Assembly (NCBI RefSeq): GCF_029338575.1
Contig: NZ_CP119992.1
Span: forward strand, 1,488,001-1,552,000
Length of the DNA: 64,000 bases
Source: Halomarina halobia
GTDB taxonomy: Archaea; Halobacteriota; Halobacteria; Halobacteriales; Haloarculaceae
Reading direction: 5' to 3'
Both the position numbers and the translations under genes were made by a program. Position 1 is the first letter of the stretch, and the number at the start of each line of letters is the position of its first letter. Below the pieces are notes generated by a model. It ran no database searches and was not told where the DNA came from. It worked only from the letters and a program-made list of their open reading frames with translations. Below, piece by piece: positions 1 to 9,016 of this stretch.

Positions 1-1439
1 AGCGGATCGCCGACGGCGATCCCGTACTCGGTGATCTCGAACCCCCGTAACGTCCGTTCGAAGTCGCTCGCTCGCTTCTTCAACACGCCGATCGCCTTCC
101 GGAGGTGGCCGTCTAGCTCCAGATAGCGGAGGAAGAGGACGTTGTCGGCCAGATAACTGATCTCGTGTTTCGTGACCCTGAAGTCGCCGGTGACGGCCCC
201 CACCTCGCCGATCAGGATCGTCGTGACGCCCATGTTCTGGAGGTAGCTGCAGAGGGCGTGCAGTTCGGTGACCACCCGATCGCTGTCCCCCCGAATGGTG
301 TGTTGATACCCCTCGATCCCGTCGATCATCACGATGCCGGTGTCCTCCTCCTCGATTTCGTGCCGGATGTCGTTGGAGAGCTCCTCCGACGAGAGTTGGA
401 GCGACTCGATCTCCTTCACCGCCAGCGTGCCGCGGTCGATCATGTCTCGAACGGGCATATGGATCGCCTCCGAACGATGCAGGAACGTCGTTTTCGCCTC
501 CTCGAACAGGTAGACGACCGACCGATCGCCCCGCCCGGCCGCCTCCTTCATGAACTGCGCGCCGGTGGTGGTCTTGCCGACGCCCGTCGGGCCACTGATG
601 AGCGTGACGGTGCCGCGCTCTAGCCCGCCGTGCAGGAGTTGGTCCATCTCGGGGACGCCGGAGGAGATCGGATCCGGCGAGAAGTCAGCGCGATGCTTCC
701 CGGGACGGAGTCGCGGGAAGACCGTCATCCCGTCATCGTCGATGCGGACGGCGTGAGTACCGCCCTGGAAGTCGGATCCCCGAAACTTGGAGATTTCGAG
801 GGTCCGGGCCGTCGACGAGTAGTCGAGGGTGACGACGCCGTCGCTCATGAACTGGATGTCGTCGTCGGGCGTGGCCGTGGTGCTCTCGGAGGTGAGCACC
901 ACCGTCGCCTCCGACTCCTTGAGGAACTTCAGGAACGACAGGACCTGCTTGCGGAAGTGTGCCTCGTCGGTCGAGAGATACCGGAACTGCGAGAGGGGAT
1001 CGACGACGACGCGATCGGGCTCGTGCGCCAGAACCTCGTCGACGATCTCCTGGGTGACCGATCGACCTTCCACCTCGTCCGGGGGGAAGATGTCGCCGGC
1101 GTCAGTGAAGTACCCCGCAGACGGACTCAGATCGACGATCGGAACCGTCTCGAACTCGCCTCCGAACCCGAACTGCGCTGCGTTCTGGCGAATGTCCGAT
1201 TCCGCCTCGCCGAGATTGATGAAGAGAACCCGATCGTCGGCATGCACACCGGCCGCGAGGAAGTGAAAACCGATGAGCGTCTTGCCGACGCCCGGGCTGC
1301 CGCGCACCAGGTAGTTACGCTTGTCGAGATAGCCGCCGTCGAGGATCTCGTCGAGTCCGGTGAGTCCGGTCGGGACCCGTCCTCGCGACGGAAGTTCGTC
1401 AGCGGATACGTCAGTGGATGTGTCAGTGGTGTTCGTCAT
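1..1439 (-). CDS. KaiC-like double RecA-fold ATPase (3' end outside window)
   Basis: This is a KaiC-family signalling ATPase, read from the ATG at 1439 down to the window edge, so the C-terminus is missing. Two RecA/KaiC domains follow each other. The first has Walker A GSPGVGKT at about residues 45-52. The second begins near residue 245 and has GPTGVGKTT, followed by an EEA motif and a Walker B-like stretch (IVMIDG). In haloarchaea such proteins are stand-alone regulators and often sit near histidine kinases or bat-type regulators; no kaiA or kaiB is visible here. The first 20 residues are rich in Thr, Ser and Asp and look unstructured. No output domain is seen in the available part. The family call is firm; the cellular role is unknown. 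Confidence 0.9.
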   Translation of the reverse strand, partial: MTNTTDTSTDVSADELPSRGRVPTGLTGLDEILDGGYLDKRNYLVRGSPGVGKTLIGFHFLAAGVHADDRVLFINLGEAESDIRQNAAQFGFGGEFETVPIVDLSPSAGYFTDAGDIFPPDEVEGRSVTQEIVDEVLAHEPDRVVVDPLSQFRYLSTDEAHFRKQVLSFLKFLKESEATVVLTSESTTATPDDDIQFMSDGVVTLDYSSTARTLEISKFRGSDFQGGTHAVRIDDDGMTVFPRLRPGKHRADFSPDPISSGVPEMDQLLHGGLERGTVTLISGPTGVGKTTTGAQFMKEAAGRGDRSVVYLFEEAKTTFLHRSEAIHMPVRDMIDRGTLAVKEIESLQLSSEELSNDIRHEIEEEDTGIVMIDGIEGYQHTIRGDSDRVVTELHALCSYLQNMGVTTILIGEVGAVTGDFRVTKHEISYLADNVLFLRYLELDGHLRKAIGVLKKRASDFERTLRGFEITEYGIAVGDP

Positions 1440-1495
1440 GGTGTGTTCCGGCCGGGGATTCCGCTCGGAGCCACGGGACGTGGTGACCCTCCCGC

Positions 1496-1642
1496 TCACC
1501 CATCGAACCGGCAGGTTGGCGTCACGCCCTCCCGACGGCCGTGAATCGATCCCGGACAGTTGGAACGCGACTCCGCGAACGCCTCCTCCGCCACGATGTC
1601 GGACGCGCGAATCCCCGTCTCGCGCGCGACATACGCTACCAC
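1496..1642 (-). CDS. candidate 48-aa small protein, GTG start
   Basis: This is a short open frame with haloarchaeal-looking codon use, ending 56 bases before the kaiC-like ATG. A TATA-like box on the minus strand (about 1668-1661) lies roughly 21-25 bases before the GTG at 1642, so the message would be nearly leaderless. The product starts VVAYVARETGIRASD and has no family I recognise. It could equally be a non-coding leader of the KaiC transcript. Treat it as a candidate only. Confidence 0.25.
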   Translation of the reverse strand: MVAYVARETGIRASDIVAEEAFAESRSNCPGSIHGRREGVTPTCRFDG

Positions 1643-1657
1643 GTGATAGTACCCTGT

Positions 1658-1670
1658 ACGTATAAGTAAC
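1658..1670 (-). promoter_or_regulatory. TATA-like box upstream of the kaiC-like gene
   Basis: Read on the minus strand, the sequence is TTACTTATACG. It is the only AT-rich element in the 344-base gap between 1440 and 1783. It would place transcription start near 1637-1642, giving the KaiC-like gene a leader of about 200 bases or a small upstream gene. Confidence 0.4.
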
Positions 1671-1783
1671 TTCGCCTGACCAGTTCCCGTCGGGTGTTTG
1701 TCAGTCGTGGGACAGCCACGAGACACCTGAGCCGACGTGGCGGTCCCACGGTCAGGAAGTCGGACGATCCTCGCAGTCGGATC

Positions 1784-3043
1784 CTACGGCCACGTCCCGC
1801 CCTGTTCGTGGGCCTTCACGACCCGTTCGATGGCGACGACGTAGGCCGCGGTCCGGAAGTTCGGCGTCCCCTTCCCCTCGTACGCCTCGACGAGCGCGTC
1901 GAACGCCTCGGTGATGAGCCGTTCGAGTTCCTCGTTGACGCGCTCCTCCGTCCAGTAGAAGCGCTGGCGGTTCTGCACCCACTCGAAGTAGCTCACGGTG
2001 ACGCCGCCCGCGTTGGCGAGGATGTCGGGGAGCACCTCGACGTCGCGCTCGGTGAGGATCTCGTCGGCGTCCGGCGTGACGGGCCCGTTGGCGGCCTCGA
2101 CGATCACGTCGGCCCGCACGTCCCGCGCGATCTCCGCGTCGATGGCGTTCTCGAGGGCGGCGGGGACGAGCAGGTCCACGTCGAGCGCCAGCAGCTCCTC
2201 GTTGGTGAACTCCTCGCTGGCCCCCTCGTACCCGGTGACCGACCCGGTCTCGTCCTTGAAGTCCTTGACCGCCTGCGCGTCGAGCCCGTCGGGGTTGTAG
2301 ACCGCGCCGCTCGAGTCCGAGACCGCGATGACCTTCCCGCCGAGGTCGGACTCGATGAGCTTCGCGGCGACCGACCCGGCGTTGCCGTACCCCTGGACGG
2401 CGACGGTCGCGTTCTCTACCTTCTTGCCGAGGTAGTCGAACGTCTCACGAGCCGTCAGCATGACCGACCGGCCCGTCGCCTCCACGCGCCCCTCGCTGCC
2501 GCCGCTGTCGGGAGCCTTCCCGGTGATGACACCCGGTGCAGTCGTGTTCTCCAGCTTCTCGTAGGTGTCCTTGATCCAGTTCATCTCCCGCTGGCCGGTG
2601 TTCACGTCGGGCGCGGGGATGTCCCGGTCCGGACCGATGAACGGACGCAGTTCCTTCGCGAACGCGCGCGTGATGCGCTCCATCTCGCCGTCGGAGTGCT
2701 CGCGGGGATCGATGGCGATGCCGCCCTTCCCGCCGCCGTAGGGGATGTCGACGACCGCCGTCTTGTAGACCATCCACCCCGAGAGCGCCTTCACCTCGTC
2801 GCGGGTGACGCCGGGGTGATAGCGGATGCCGCCCTTGTACGGACCCCGGTCGCCGTTGAACTGGGATCGAAACGCCTTGAAGACCGCGAGCGATCCGTCG
2901 TCCATCTCGACGGTGAGGTTCGTCTCGAGGATCCGCTCGGGGTGCTTGAGTCGCTCGAGGAGATCGGAGCGAACGGAGAGATACTCGGCGGCGTCGTCGA
3001 TTTGTTCCTGTAGACTCTCAAAGGGATTCGCCGCGTCAGACAT
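1784..3043 (-). CDS. gdhB: glutamate dehydrogenase (Glu/Leu/Phe/Val family)
   Basis: This is a full-length 419-aa hexameric-type glutamate dehydrogenase that interconverts glutamate with 2-oxoglutarate plus ammonium. The substrate-binding region holds [11 protein letters not shown] and the glycine-rich [13 protein letters not shown] with the catalytic lysine. The Rossmann domain starts near residue 210 with [11 protein letters not shown]. The ATG at 3043 is preceded by a GTTTAAC box at 3071-3077, giving a leader of about 4 bases. A second paralogue lies at 20.7-22.0 kb. Coenzyme preference cannot be read from the sequence. Confidence 0.96.
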   Translation of the reverse strand: MSDAANPFESLQEQIDDAAEYLSVRSDLLERLKHPERILETNLTVEMDDGSLAVFKAFRSQFNGDRGPYKGGIRYHPGVTRDEVKALSGWMVYKTAVVDIPYGGGKGGIAIDPREHSDGEMERITRAFAKELRPFIGPDRDIPAPDVNTGQREMNWIKDTYEKLENTTAPGVITGKAPDSGGSEGRVEATGRSVMLTARETFDYLGKKVENATVAVQGYGNAGSVAAKLIESDLGGKVIAVSDSSGAVYNPDGLDAQAVKDFKDETGSVTGYEGASEEFTNEELLALDVDLLVPAALENAIDAEIARDVRADVIVEAANGPVTPDADEILTERDVEVLPDILANAGGVTVSYFEWVQNRQRFYWTEERVNEELERLITEAFDALVEAYEGKGTPNFRTAAYVVAIERVVKAHEQGGTWP

Positions 3044-3163
3044 ACCCGACCCTCGGAAGGGGCGCTGTTAAACGTGTCGGGGGGCAACGTCCCCGCGGTC
3101 GTCCGGTACTACGTCCGGCGAGTAACTACCTCCTACCGGCGTAGGGTGACCTTTACGGGTGGC

Positions 3164-3997
3164 TCACGGACGCTCGCCGGCTCGCTCGATGACGTTCTCC
3201 GCCCGGGCGACGAGCGGGGCGTCGATCATCTCGCCGTCGACGCGGAAGACACCCCCGCCGCCGCGCTCGTCGCGCGCCGCGATCACGCGGCGCGCCCAGG
3301 CCACCTGCTCGTCGCTGGGCGTGAACGCGTCGTTGATGACGGGCACCTGCGCCGGGTGGATCGCCATCTTCCCGTCGTAGCCCAGATCCCGCGCGAAGGC
3401 GCTCTCCTCGGCGAGGCGCTCGGTCTCATCGATGGCCGTGAAGACCGTGTCGACGGCGTCGATCCCGGCCGCGCTCGCCGCCAGGACGACGTGCTCGCGG
3501 GCGTAGAGCACCTCCGTCCCCTCCTCGGTGCGGTTCGCGCCGATGTCGGCCGAGAGGTCCTCGGCCCCGAAGGCGATCGCGGTCGTCGCGTCCGCGCTCG
3601 CGATCGACTCGGCGTGCAGGACGCCGGCCGCCGTCTCACAGAGCGCGAACACGGGCAGGTCGGCGTCGCGGGCGGCGAGCGCGGCCGCCAGGTCGTCCAC
3701 GTCGTCGCCCGACTCCGCCTTGGGAAGCATCACGGCGTCGACGCGCGGCGATCCGGCGAGCGCCCCGTCGAGGTCGTCGCCCGCCGCGTCGCCGGAGACG
3801 CGCACGCACACCTCGCAGTCCGGGTCGAAGTCGGGGTCGGTGAGGACGCCGTTCACGGCCTCGCGGCCAGCCTCCTTGCGGTCCGGTGCGACTGCGTCCT
3901 CCAGGTCGAAGACGATCACGTCGGCACCGCTACCGGGGGCCTTTCGCATGAGCTCCGGCTCGTCGCCGGGCGAGAAGAGCACGGTTCGTCGCGGCAT
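3164..3997 (-). CDS. HpcH/HpaI aldolase / CitE-like CoA-ester lyase
   Basis: This is a 277-aa TIM-barrel lyase of the CitE/malyl-CoA lyase type. It opens with RRTVLFSPGDEPELMRKA and continues with the conserved DLEDAVAP, where the acidic residues help bind Mg2+. LCETAAGVLHAESIA and AFGAEDLSADIG follow, and the C-terminal KMAIHPAQVPVINDAF signature is intact. Family members cleave citramalyl-, malyl- or beta-methylmalyl-CoA. In haloarchaea one such enzyme yields glyoxylate plus propionyl-CoA in the methylaspartate cycle. I chose the ATG at 3997 because homology begins there; the open frame extends to 4228 without family-like sequence. The exact substrate is uncertain. Confidence 0.85.
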   Translation of the reverse strand: MPRRTVLFSPGDEPELMRKAPGSGADVIVFDLEDAVAPDRKEAGREAVNGVLTDPDFDPDCEVCVRVSGDAAGDDLDGALAGSPRVDAVMLPKAESGDDVDDLAAALAARDADLPVFALCETAAGVLHAESIASADATTAIAFGAEDLSADIGANRTEEGTEVLYAREHVVLAASAAGIDAVDTVFTAIDETERLAEESAFARDLGYDGKMAIHPAQVPVINDAFTPSDEQVAWARRVIAARDERGGGGVFRVDGEMIDAPLVARAENVIERAGERP

Positions 3998-4252
3998 GGG
4001 GGAGAGGTGTCCCCCAACGGTATTGAATCGGGGCGGTCCGCCGCGACGTCCCGGGGCCGACGCCTCAGGATAGGAGAACGTTTCACGTGGGATTCGGGCG
4101 GGCGGATCGGGACGACCGGGGATCGAGGCGGTTCGTGGTCCACAGCCGCCCCGGCCGCTCTCGGGCCGGTTCGACGCCGGTCGCGCCCGGCGAGACGCGT
4201 GAAGGGAGAGCATTACGGCGTCGGCCACGGGCCGCGACCGGCCGAACCCCCG

Positions 4253-4261
4253 ACGCTTTTA
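4253..4261 (+). promoter_or_regulatory. TATA box for the MaoC gene
   Basis: CGCTTTTAC lies 26 bases before the ATG at 4284, which predicts a leaderless transcript divergent from the CitE-like gene. Confidence 0.5.
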
Positions 4262-4283
4262 CCCGCCGGGACGAGTCCCCTCC

Positions 4284-4730
4284 ATGCCCGGACTGCACTA
4301 CGAGGAGTTCGAGGTCGGACGGACCATCGAGCACGAGAAGCGCCGCACGGTGAGCGAGAGTGACAACCAGCGGTTCTGCGACATGACGATGAACCAGCAG
4401 CCGCTGCACCTCGACGGGGAGTTCGCTGAGGGAACCCAGTTCGGCAGGCGACTGGTCAACGGCCTCTACACGATGTCGCTCGCCGTCGGGCTGTCCATCG
4501 CCGACACCACCGACGGGACCATCGTCGCCAACCTCTCGTACGACAACGTCGAGCACCCCGCTCCGGTCTTCCACGGCGACACCATTCACGCGCGGACGAC
4601 GGTCACCGACAAGCGCGAGACGAGCGACGGTGAGCGCGGCGTCGTGACCATGCACGTCGAGGCGTTCAATCAGGACGACGAACTGGTCTGTGCGTTCGAC
4701 CGAACCGCGCTGTCGTTGAAGAGACCGTAG
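4284..4730 (+). CDS. MaoC-like (R)-hydratase/dehydratase, single hot-dog domain
   Basis: This 148-aa protein has one MaoC hot-dog domain. The hydratase-like motif is MTMNQQPLHLDGEFA, where the Asp/His pair sits in an unusual order. FGRRLVNGLYTMSLAVG and PVFHGDTIHARTTV follow. MaoC proteins hydrate enoyl-CoA thioesters. The head-to-head position with the CitE-like lyase suggests they act on the same CoA esters, such as mesaconyl-CoA or methylmalyl-CoA. It is much shorter than the two-domain mesaconyl-CoA hydratases, so a dimer or another substrate is more likely. Confidence 0.85.
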   Translation: MPGLHYEEFEVGRTIEHEKRRTVSESDNQRFCDMTMNQQPLHLDGEFAEGTQFGRRLVNGLYTMSLAVGLSIADTTDGTIVANLSYDNVEHPAPVFHGDTIHARTTVTDKRETSDGERGVVTMHVEAFNQDDELVCAFDRTALSLKRP

Positions 4731-4744
4731 GGTCGGTCAGAGGG

Positions 4745-5110
4745 TCAGAGGATCGACGCGATCATCACGACATTGATGCACGCCGCGACGAGCCACGGGA
4801 GCGCGAGCGCGAGCGGCACGAGCGCCGCGTACCGTCGGTGGACGACGCGGCGGCCGAACAGGGCCACGCCGAAGCCGAACGACTTCATGCCGATCATTCC
4901 CGGTAGACCGTACTTCGCGATGATCTCCGACGCGATCGGGTTCATCTCGACGAGGCCGAGCCGTAAGCCGTAGTACGTGAGGCCGATGTCGAGGAGCATC
5001 GCCGTGACGGCGAGCCCCCAGAACGCACGCTCGTGTCGCGCGGCTACCGAGAGCAGCGAGCGGTCGTTCCAGCCGTGGCGCACGTACGCGGCGAGTTCGA
5101 TGGAAGACAT
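4745..5110 (-). CDS. small integral membrane protein, DUF5658-like
   Basis: This 121-aa protein has about three membrane segments: residues 30-52, 66-84 and 95-118. The central signature is DIGLTYYGLRLGLVEMNPIA, which resembles the haloarchaeal DUF5658 family. The function is unknown. It is convergent with the MaoC gene, with 14 bases between the stops. A TATA-poor gap of 186 bases separates it from the next gene. Confidence 0.75.
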   Translation of the reverse strand: MSSIELAAYVRHGWNDRSLLSVAARHERAFWGLAVTAMLLDIGLTYYGLRLGLVEMNPIASEIIAKYGLPGMIGMKSFGFGVALFGRRVVHRRYAALVPLALALPWLVAACINVVMIASIL

Positions 5111-5296
5111 GGGGTTGCCTGAGGGACGACGTCCGTGACGGACGCCGCCGGAGTCGTACCTCAGGGGAACACCCGTTTCGCCATTGTTACCAGTGACCTA
5201 CCCCCGGACGGGTCGACGTAAAGAACGGTATAGTGCGATCCGAGCGAGCGACGGAACGCGAGCGCGACGCGACGGCCCGATTCGGGGCGTTACCGC

Positions 5297-7006
5297 CTAC
5301 AGAACGGTTCCGTGCTTCTTGTCAGGGAGGTCCTTCCGGACCGTTTCGTAGAACTCGAACCGGTTAGCCAATTCTTTACGGAGCGAACTCGGTGGTATTA
5401 TCTCGTCGATGACCGTCTCGCTCGCCATCCGGTGGACGTCGATGTCCTGTCGGTACTCCTCGCGCAGTTCCGCCTCGCGACGGGCGCGCTCGTCGGGGTC
5501 CTCGATGGCGTCGAGCCGGTTCCGGTAGACGGCGTTGATGGCCGCCTCGGGACCCATGATCGCGATCTCGCCGCTCGGGAGCGCGATAGTCGAGTCGGGG
5601 TCGTACGCCGGGCCGCTCATCGCGTAGATACCCGCGCCGTAGGCCTTGCGGACGATGACGCACTGCTTGGGCACCGTCGCGCTGCTCGTGGCATAGATCA
5701 TCTTCTTGCCCTGTTCGAGGATGCCGTCCCGCTCGACCTGCGAACCGGCCATGAACCCCGGCGTGTCACAGAGGTACAACAGGGGGACGTTGAACGCGTC
5801 GCACTTCCAGATGAACTCCGCGGCCTTCTCCGCCGCGTCGGGGAAGATGGCCCCCGCGCGCGTGGCGGGCTGGTTGGCGACGATGCCGATCGGCCGGCCG
5901 TCGATGCGCGCGAAGGCGGTGACGATCTCGCCGCCGTAGTTCGGCTGGAGTTCGAAGAACGACCCGGCGTCGACCACGTGGTCGATCAGTTCGCGCATGT
6001 CGTACCCCCGGTTCGGTTCCGCGGGAACGATCCGGTCGATCCCCGTCGGCGATCGCGCGGGCCCCTCGGGGTCGGCGCGGGGGGGCTTCCCCCCCGCGTT
6101 GTTCGGCAGGTACCCGATCAGCTGAGCGACGAGGTCGCGGGCGTGTTCCTCGTCCTCCGCGACGAGGTCGGCGCTCCCCGAGTAGCGGGTGTGGATCTCC
6201 GGGCCGCCGAGGTCCTCCATGCTGATCTCCTCGCCGGTGACCATCCGCACCATCCGCGGGCTCGCGATGGCCATCGCGCTCATCCCCTTGACCATCACGG
6301 TGAAGTCGGCGAAGACGGGGGTGTAGGCCGCGCCCGCGATGCACGGCCCGTAGAGCACGCAGATCTGCGGGACGTACCCCGAGAGCATCGAGTGGTTGTA
6401 GTAGTACTTCCCGATGCCCTCGCGGTTGGCGAAGAAGCCGGTCTGCTGGTCGATGCGCCCGCCCGAGGAGTCCATCAGGTAGAGGATCGGCTTGCCCGTC
6501 TTCAGCGCGCGCTGCTGCATCCGGAGGAACTTCTCGACGCCCTTCGCGGCCATCGATCCCGCCTTCACGGTGAAGTCGTTGGCCATGAAGTGGACGTCAC
6601 GGCCCTCGAACTCCGCCGCGCCCGTGAGCAGGCCGTCTGCGGGGATCCGATCCTCCGCGTCGAACTCGGCGAACTTCCCGTCCTCGAACAGCAGCCCGTC
6701 GGGGAACCAGAGGTCGAGGCGGTCGCGGACGAACAGCTTCCCCTGGTCCGACAGCCGCTCCCTGTACTTCTCCGGCCCCCCCTGCTCGATGGTGGCGATC
6801 TCCTCGAGCAGCGTGATCTCCCGGTCGGTCGGCCCGACATCGTCGTGGGGCGTGGCGTCCCCGACGCGGTCGCCCTCGTGGACGACGGCGGGCTCGGCCG
6901 CGTCCCCCACGTACACCCGTACCTCCTCGACGGCGTGGCGCGCTAGCGCGGCGGCGATGGCGGCGGCCTCGTCCTCGCTCGCGCCCTCGTCGATGCGAAC
7001 CTTCAT
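5297..7006 (-). CDS. acyl-CoA carboxylase carboxyltransferase with N-terminal PccX/epsilon-like segment
   Basis: This is a carboxyltransferase of about 569 aa that moves CO2 from carboxybiotin to an acyl-CoA. The crotonase-like N and C halves are complete. The two oxyanion-hole regions read GPCIAGAAYTP and KAYGAGIYAMSGPAY; the second looks closer to methylcrotonyl/geranyl-type enzymes than to classic PccB. Residues 1-35 form an extra segment (DEGASEDEAAAIAAALARH) resembling the small PccX/epsilon subunits that are normally separate polypeptides. The start is set at the ATG at 7006, because the upstream TTG at 7012 adds only two residues. A biotin carboxylase subunit is not in the window. Propionyl-CoA is a likely substrate given the mutase genes at 17-19 kb, but this is inference. 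Confidence 0.88.
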   Translation of the reverse strand: MKVRIDEGASEDEAAAIAAALARHAVEEVRVYVGDAAEPAVVHEGDRVGDATPHDDVGPTDREITLLEEIATIEQGGPEKYRERLSDQGKLFVRDRLDLWFPDGLLFEDGKFAEFDAEDRIPADGLLTGAAEFEGRDVHFMANDFTVKAGSMAAKGVEKFLRMQQRALKTGKPILYLMDSSGGRIDQQTGFFANREGIGKYYYNHSMLSGYVPQICVLYGPCIAGAAYTPVFADFTVMVKGMSAMAIASPRMVRMVTGEEISMEDLGGPEIHTRYSGSADLVAEDEEHARDLVAQLIGYLPNNAGGKPPRADPEGPARSPTGIDRIVPAEPNRGYDMRELIDHVVDAGSFFELQPNYGGEIVTAFARIDGRPIGIVANQPATRAGAIFPDAAEKAAEFIWKCDAFNVPLLYLCDTPGFMAGSQVERDGILEQGKKMIYATSSATVPKQCVIVRKAYGAGIYAMSGPAYDPDSTIALPSGEIAIMGPEAAINAVYRNRLDAIEDPDERARREAELREEYRQDIDVHRMASETVIDEIIPPSSLRKELANRFEFYETVRKDLPDKKHGTVL

Positions 7007-7131
7007 GCGCAAGAATTGCGCGGAGGGGGGTGAAAACCGTTATCTTGTCGCCGCCCGGGCCGCGTCGGCCAGCGGGGCGGTCGGGGACGGCACCGCGGGG
7101 GCGTCGAGGGGATCGGCGGCGGACGGTTCGG

Positions 7132-8052
7132 CTACTCCGACAGCGCCGACTCCGCGCGCTCGACGTACTCGCGGTTCCCGACGAAGACGGGCGTGCGCTC
7201 GTGGAGTTCCTCCGGCGTCCGCTCCAACAACGACCGTTCGCCGTCGGTGGACGCGCCGCCGGCCGTCTCCACGATCGCGGCGATGGGGAGGCCCTCGAAC
7301 AGGAGCCGGAGCTTCCCGTTCGGGTGCGTGGTGAGGCCGGGGTACGCGAAGATCCCACCGTAGGTGAGCACCTGGCTGACGTCGCCGATCATCGCGCCGC
7401 CGTAGCGGAGCTTGAGCTCCCGCTCGACCTCGCGGGCGTAGGCGGCGAACTCGTCGGTCCAGTCGGGGACGCGCCCGCCGAACCCGTAGACGGTGGGGTC
7501 GTCCGGGAGCGCGAGGTCGGCGGTCGCCGCGTGGCGCTCGCCCCCGTGGACGACTGACTCGGTGACCCGCCCGTCGCGGGCGGTCACCATCGTCGTGAGC
7601 GGGCCGTAGAGGACGTACCCGGCGGCGACGAGCGCGTCGCCCCCCGCCGGCAGAGGTTCGTCGTAGACGCCGACGATCGTCCCCATCACGTTGTTCGGCT
7701 TGACGTTCGACGAGCCGTCGAGGGGGTCGAGCGCGAGGTGGTAGTCCCCATCGCCGCCGTCTCCCCCGCTCCCCGCCCGCGTCTTCCCCTTCGTGGAATC
7801 CGCGTCCGCGGACGTACCGTCCGCGCGGACGATCCCCTCGCGCTCCTCGCTGGCGTAGGAGGCGACGCCGTCGAGCGCGAGCAGGCGCTCCTCGAACAGC
7901 TGGTCGGCGTAGACGTCGGCCTCCAGTTGCTGTTCGCCCGACGGGTTCTCGCCCGCCTCGTAGCGGCGACGGCCGACGAGACTCTCCCTGATTTCGGGGG
8001 TCGCCGCGGCGACGGCCTCGAAGACCGCCTCGATGACGTCGTCCCCGCTCAT
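7132..8052 (-). CDS. fbp: class I-type fructose-1,6-bisphosphatase
   Basis: This 306-aa enzyme hydrolyses fructose 1,6-bisphosphate in gluconeogenesis. The metal and substrate motif DPLDGSSN is intact, as is the ASEE motif upstream of it. Between them lies a hydrophilic Gly/Asp/Thr-rich insertion of about 30 residues (ADGTSADADSTKGKTRAGSG), which looks like a disordered loop. The ATG at 8052 follows the aldolase stop by one base, so the two are co-translated in one operon. The call is secure. Confidence 0.94.
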   Translation of the reverse strand: MSGDDVIEAVFEAVAAATPEIRESLVGRRRYEAGENPSGEQQLEADVYADQLFEERLLALDGVASYASEEREGIVRADGTSADADSTKGKTRAGSGGDGGDGDYHLALDPLDGSSNVKPNNVMGTIVGVYDEPLPAGGDALVAAGYVLYGPLTTMVTARDGRVTESVVHGGERHAATADLALPDDPTVYGFGGRVPDWTDEFAAYAREVERELKLRYGGAMIGDVSQVLTYGGIFAYPGLTTHPNGKLRLLFEGLPIAAIVETAGGASTDGERSLLERTPEELHERTPVFVGNREYVERAESALSE

Positions 8053-8053
8053 C

Positions 8054-8842
8054 TCACTCCTCGAGCGCGGCGTCGACGGACGCGCCCTCGTAGATGACCC
8101 GCTCCAGGGCGTCGAGGATGCGCGTCGGGTCCTCGCGCTGCCAGACGTTGCGGCCGACGGCGAGTCCCTTCCCGCCGGCGTCCATCACGGCCTTGACGGA
8201 CTCGAGGAACTCGCGGTCCGTGGTCTTCGACCCGCCGGACATGACCACCTTCGTCTTGCCCGCCATGCGGACGGCGTGCTCCATGCCCTCCTTCGAGCCG
8301 GGGTACTTCACCTTCGCCACGTCCGCGCCGAGTTCGAGCGCGAGGCGGGCGGCGTAGGCGATGGTCGTCTCGCTGGTGTCGTTCTTCAGCCCCTGCCCGC
8401 GCGGGTAGGACCACATGACGACGGGGAGTTCGTAGGCGCGCGCCTCCTCCTGTACCGCGCGGAACTCCTCGGCCATCTCGATCTCGTGGTTGGAACCGCC
8501 GTAGAGCGTGAAGCCGACGGCGTCCGCGCCGACCTCGTAGGCGTACTCGACCGAGCAGTTGACGGCCGAGTCGGGTTCACCCATCCAGAGATTGGACGTG
8601 CCGTTGAGCTTCATCAGGAGGTTCACGTCGTCCTCGTAGGAGGGGTAGTAGGCCTCGGCGATCCCCTTCTGGACGGCGACGGTGGTGACCGCGGGGTGGG
8701 TCGCCGCCTCGAAGGTTCGCTCGGGGTTCGCGCTCTCGGGGACGTCGGTGAAGTCGACCGGGCCGTGTTCGAGGCCGTGGTCGTACGCGAGAATGAGCAC
8801 CTTACCGTCTCGGACGAGCGGACTGTCGTCGATCGGGATCAT
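8054..8842 (-). CDS. archaeal class I fructose-bisphosphate aldolase (DhnA family)
   Basis: This 262-aa DhnA/archaeal-type class I aldolase makes or cleaves fructose 1,6-bisphosphate through a Schiff-base lysine. The motifs are LILAYDHGLEHGP, VAKVKYPGSKEG with the lysine cluster, and KVVMSGGSKTTDREFL. The open frame runs to a TTG at 8863, but the TATA box at 8867-8878 predicts initiation near 8847. The ATG at 8842 (MIPIDDSPLVRDG) is therefore preferred. The operon with fbp supports a gluconeogenic role. The related 2-amino-3,7-dideoxyheptulosonate synthase is the alternative but is less likely here. Confidence 0.9.
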   Translation of the reverse strand: MIPIDDSPLVRDGKVLILAYDHGLEHGPVDFTDVPESANPERTFEAATHPAVTTVAVQKGIAEAYYPSYEDDVNLLMKLNGTSNLWMGEPDSAVNCSVEYAYEVGADAVGFTLYGGSNHEIEMAEEFRAVQEEARAYELPVVMWSYPRGQGLKNDTSETTIAYAARLALELGADVAKVKYPGSKEGMEHAVRMAGKTKVVMSGGSKTTDREFLESVKAVMDAGGKGLAVGRNVWQREDPTRILDALERVIYEGASVDAALEE

Positions 8843-8866
8843 GTACGGACGGGTGTTCGACAACGA

Positions 8867-8878
8867 GGTATAATACTG
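8867..8878 (-). promoter_or_regulatory. TATA box for the aldolase-fbp operon
   Basis: The minus-strand CAGTATTATACC is centred about 31 bases before the ATG at 8842. It decides the start codon, because the upstream TTG lies inside the promoter spacing. Confidence 0.6.
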
Positions 8879-9016
8879 TTAGTGCCACGCGCCGAGCGCG
8901 TCGGATCGAATCGGACAGATTGATACTCACCGAGCGCGAGTGCTCACGACAGCAGGGATATGACCACGAACTGGGCACACGCGATACGGGGGAACGGACG
9001 ACGAGGGGTAGTCGCC

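Noticed and set aside
1694..3013. 439-codon plus-strand frame
   Set aside because: It is the antisense shadow of glutamate dehydrogenase.
5312..6946. 544-codon plus-strand frame
   Set aside because: It lies opposite the carboxyltransferase and shows no family sequence.
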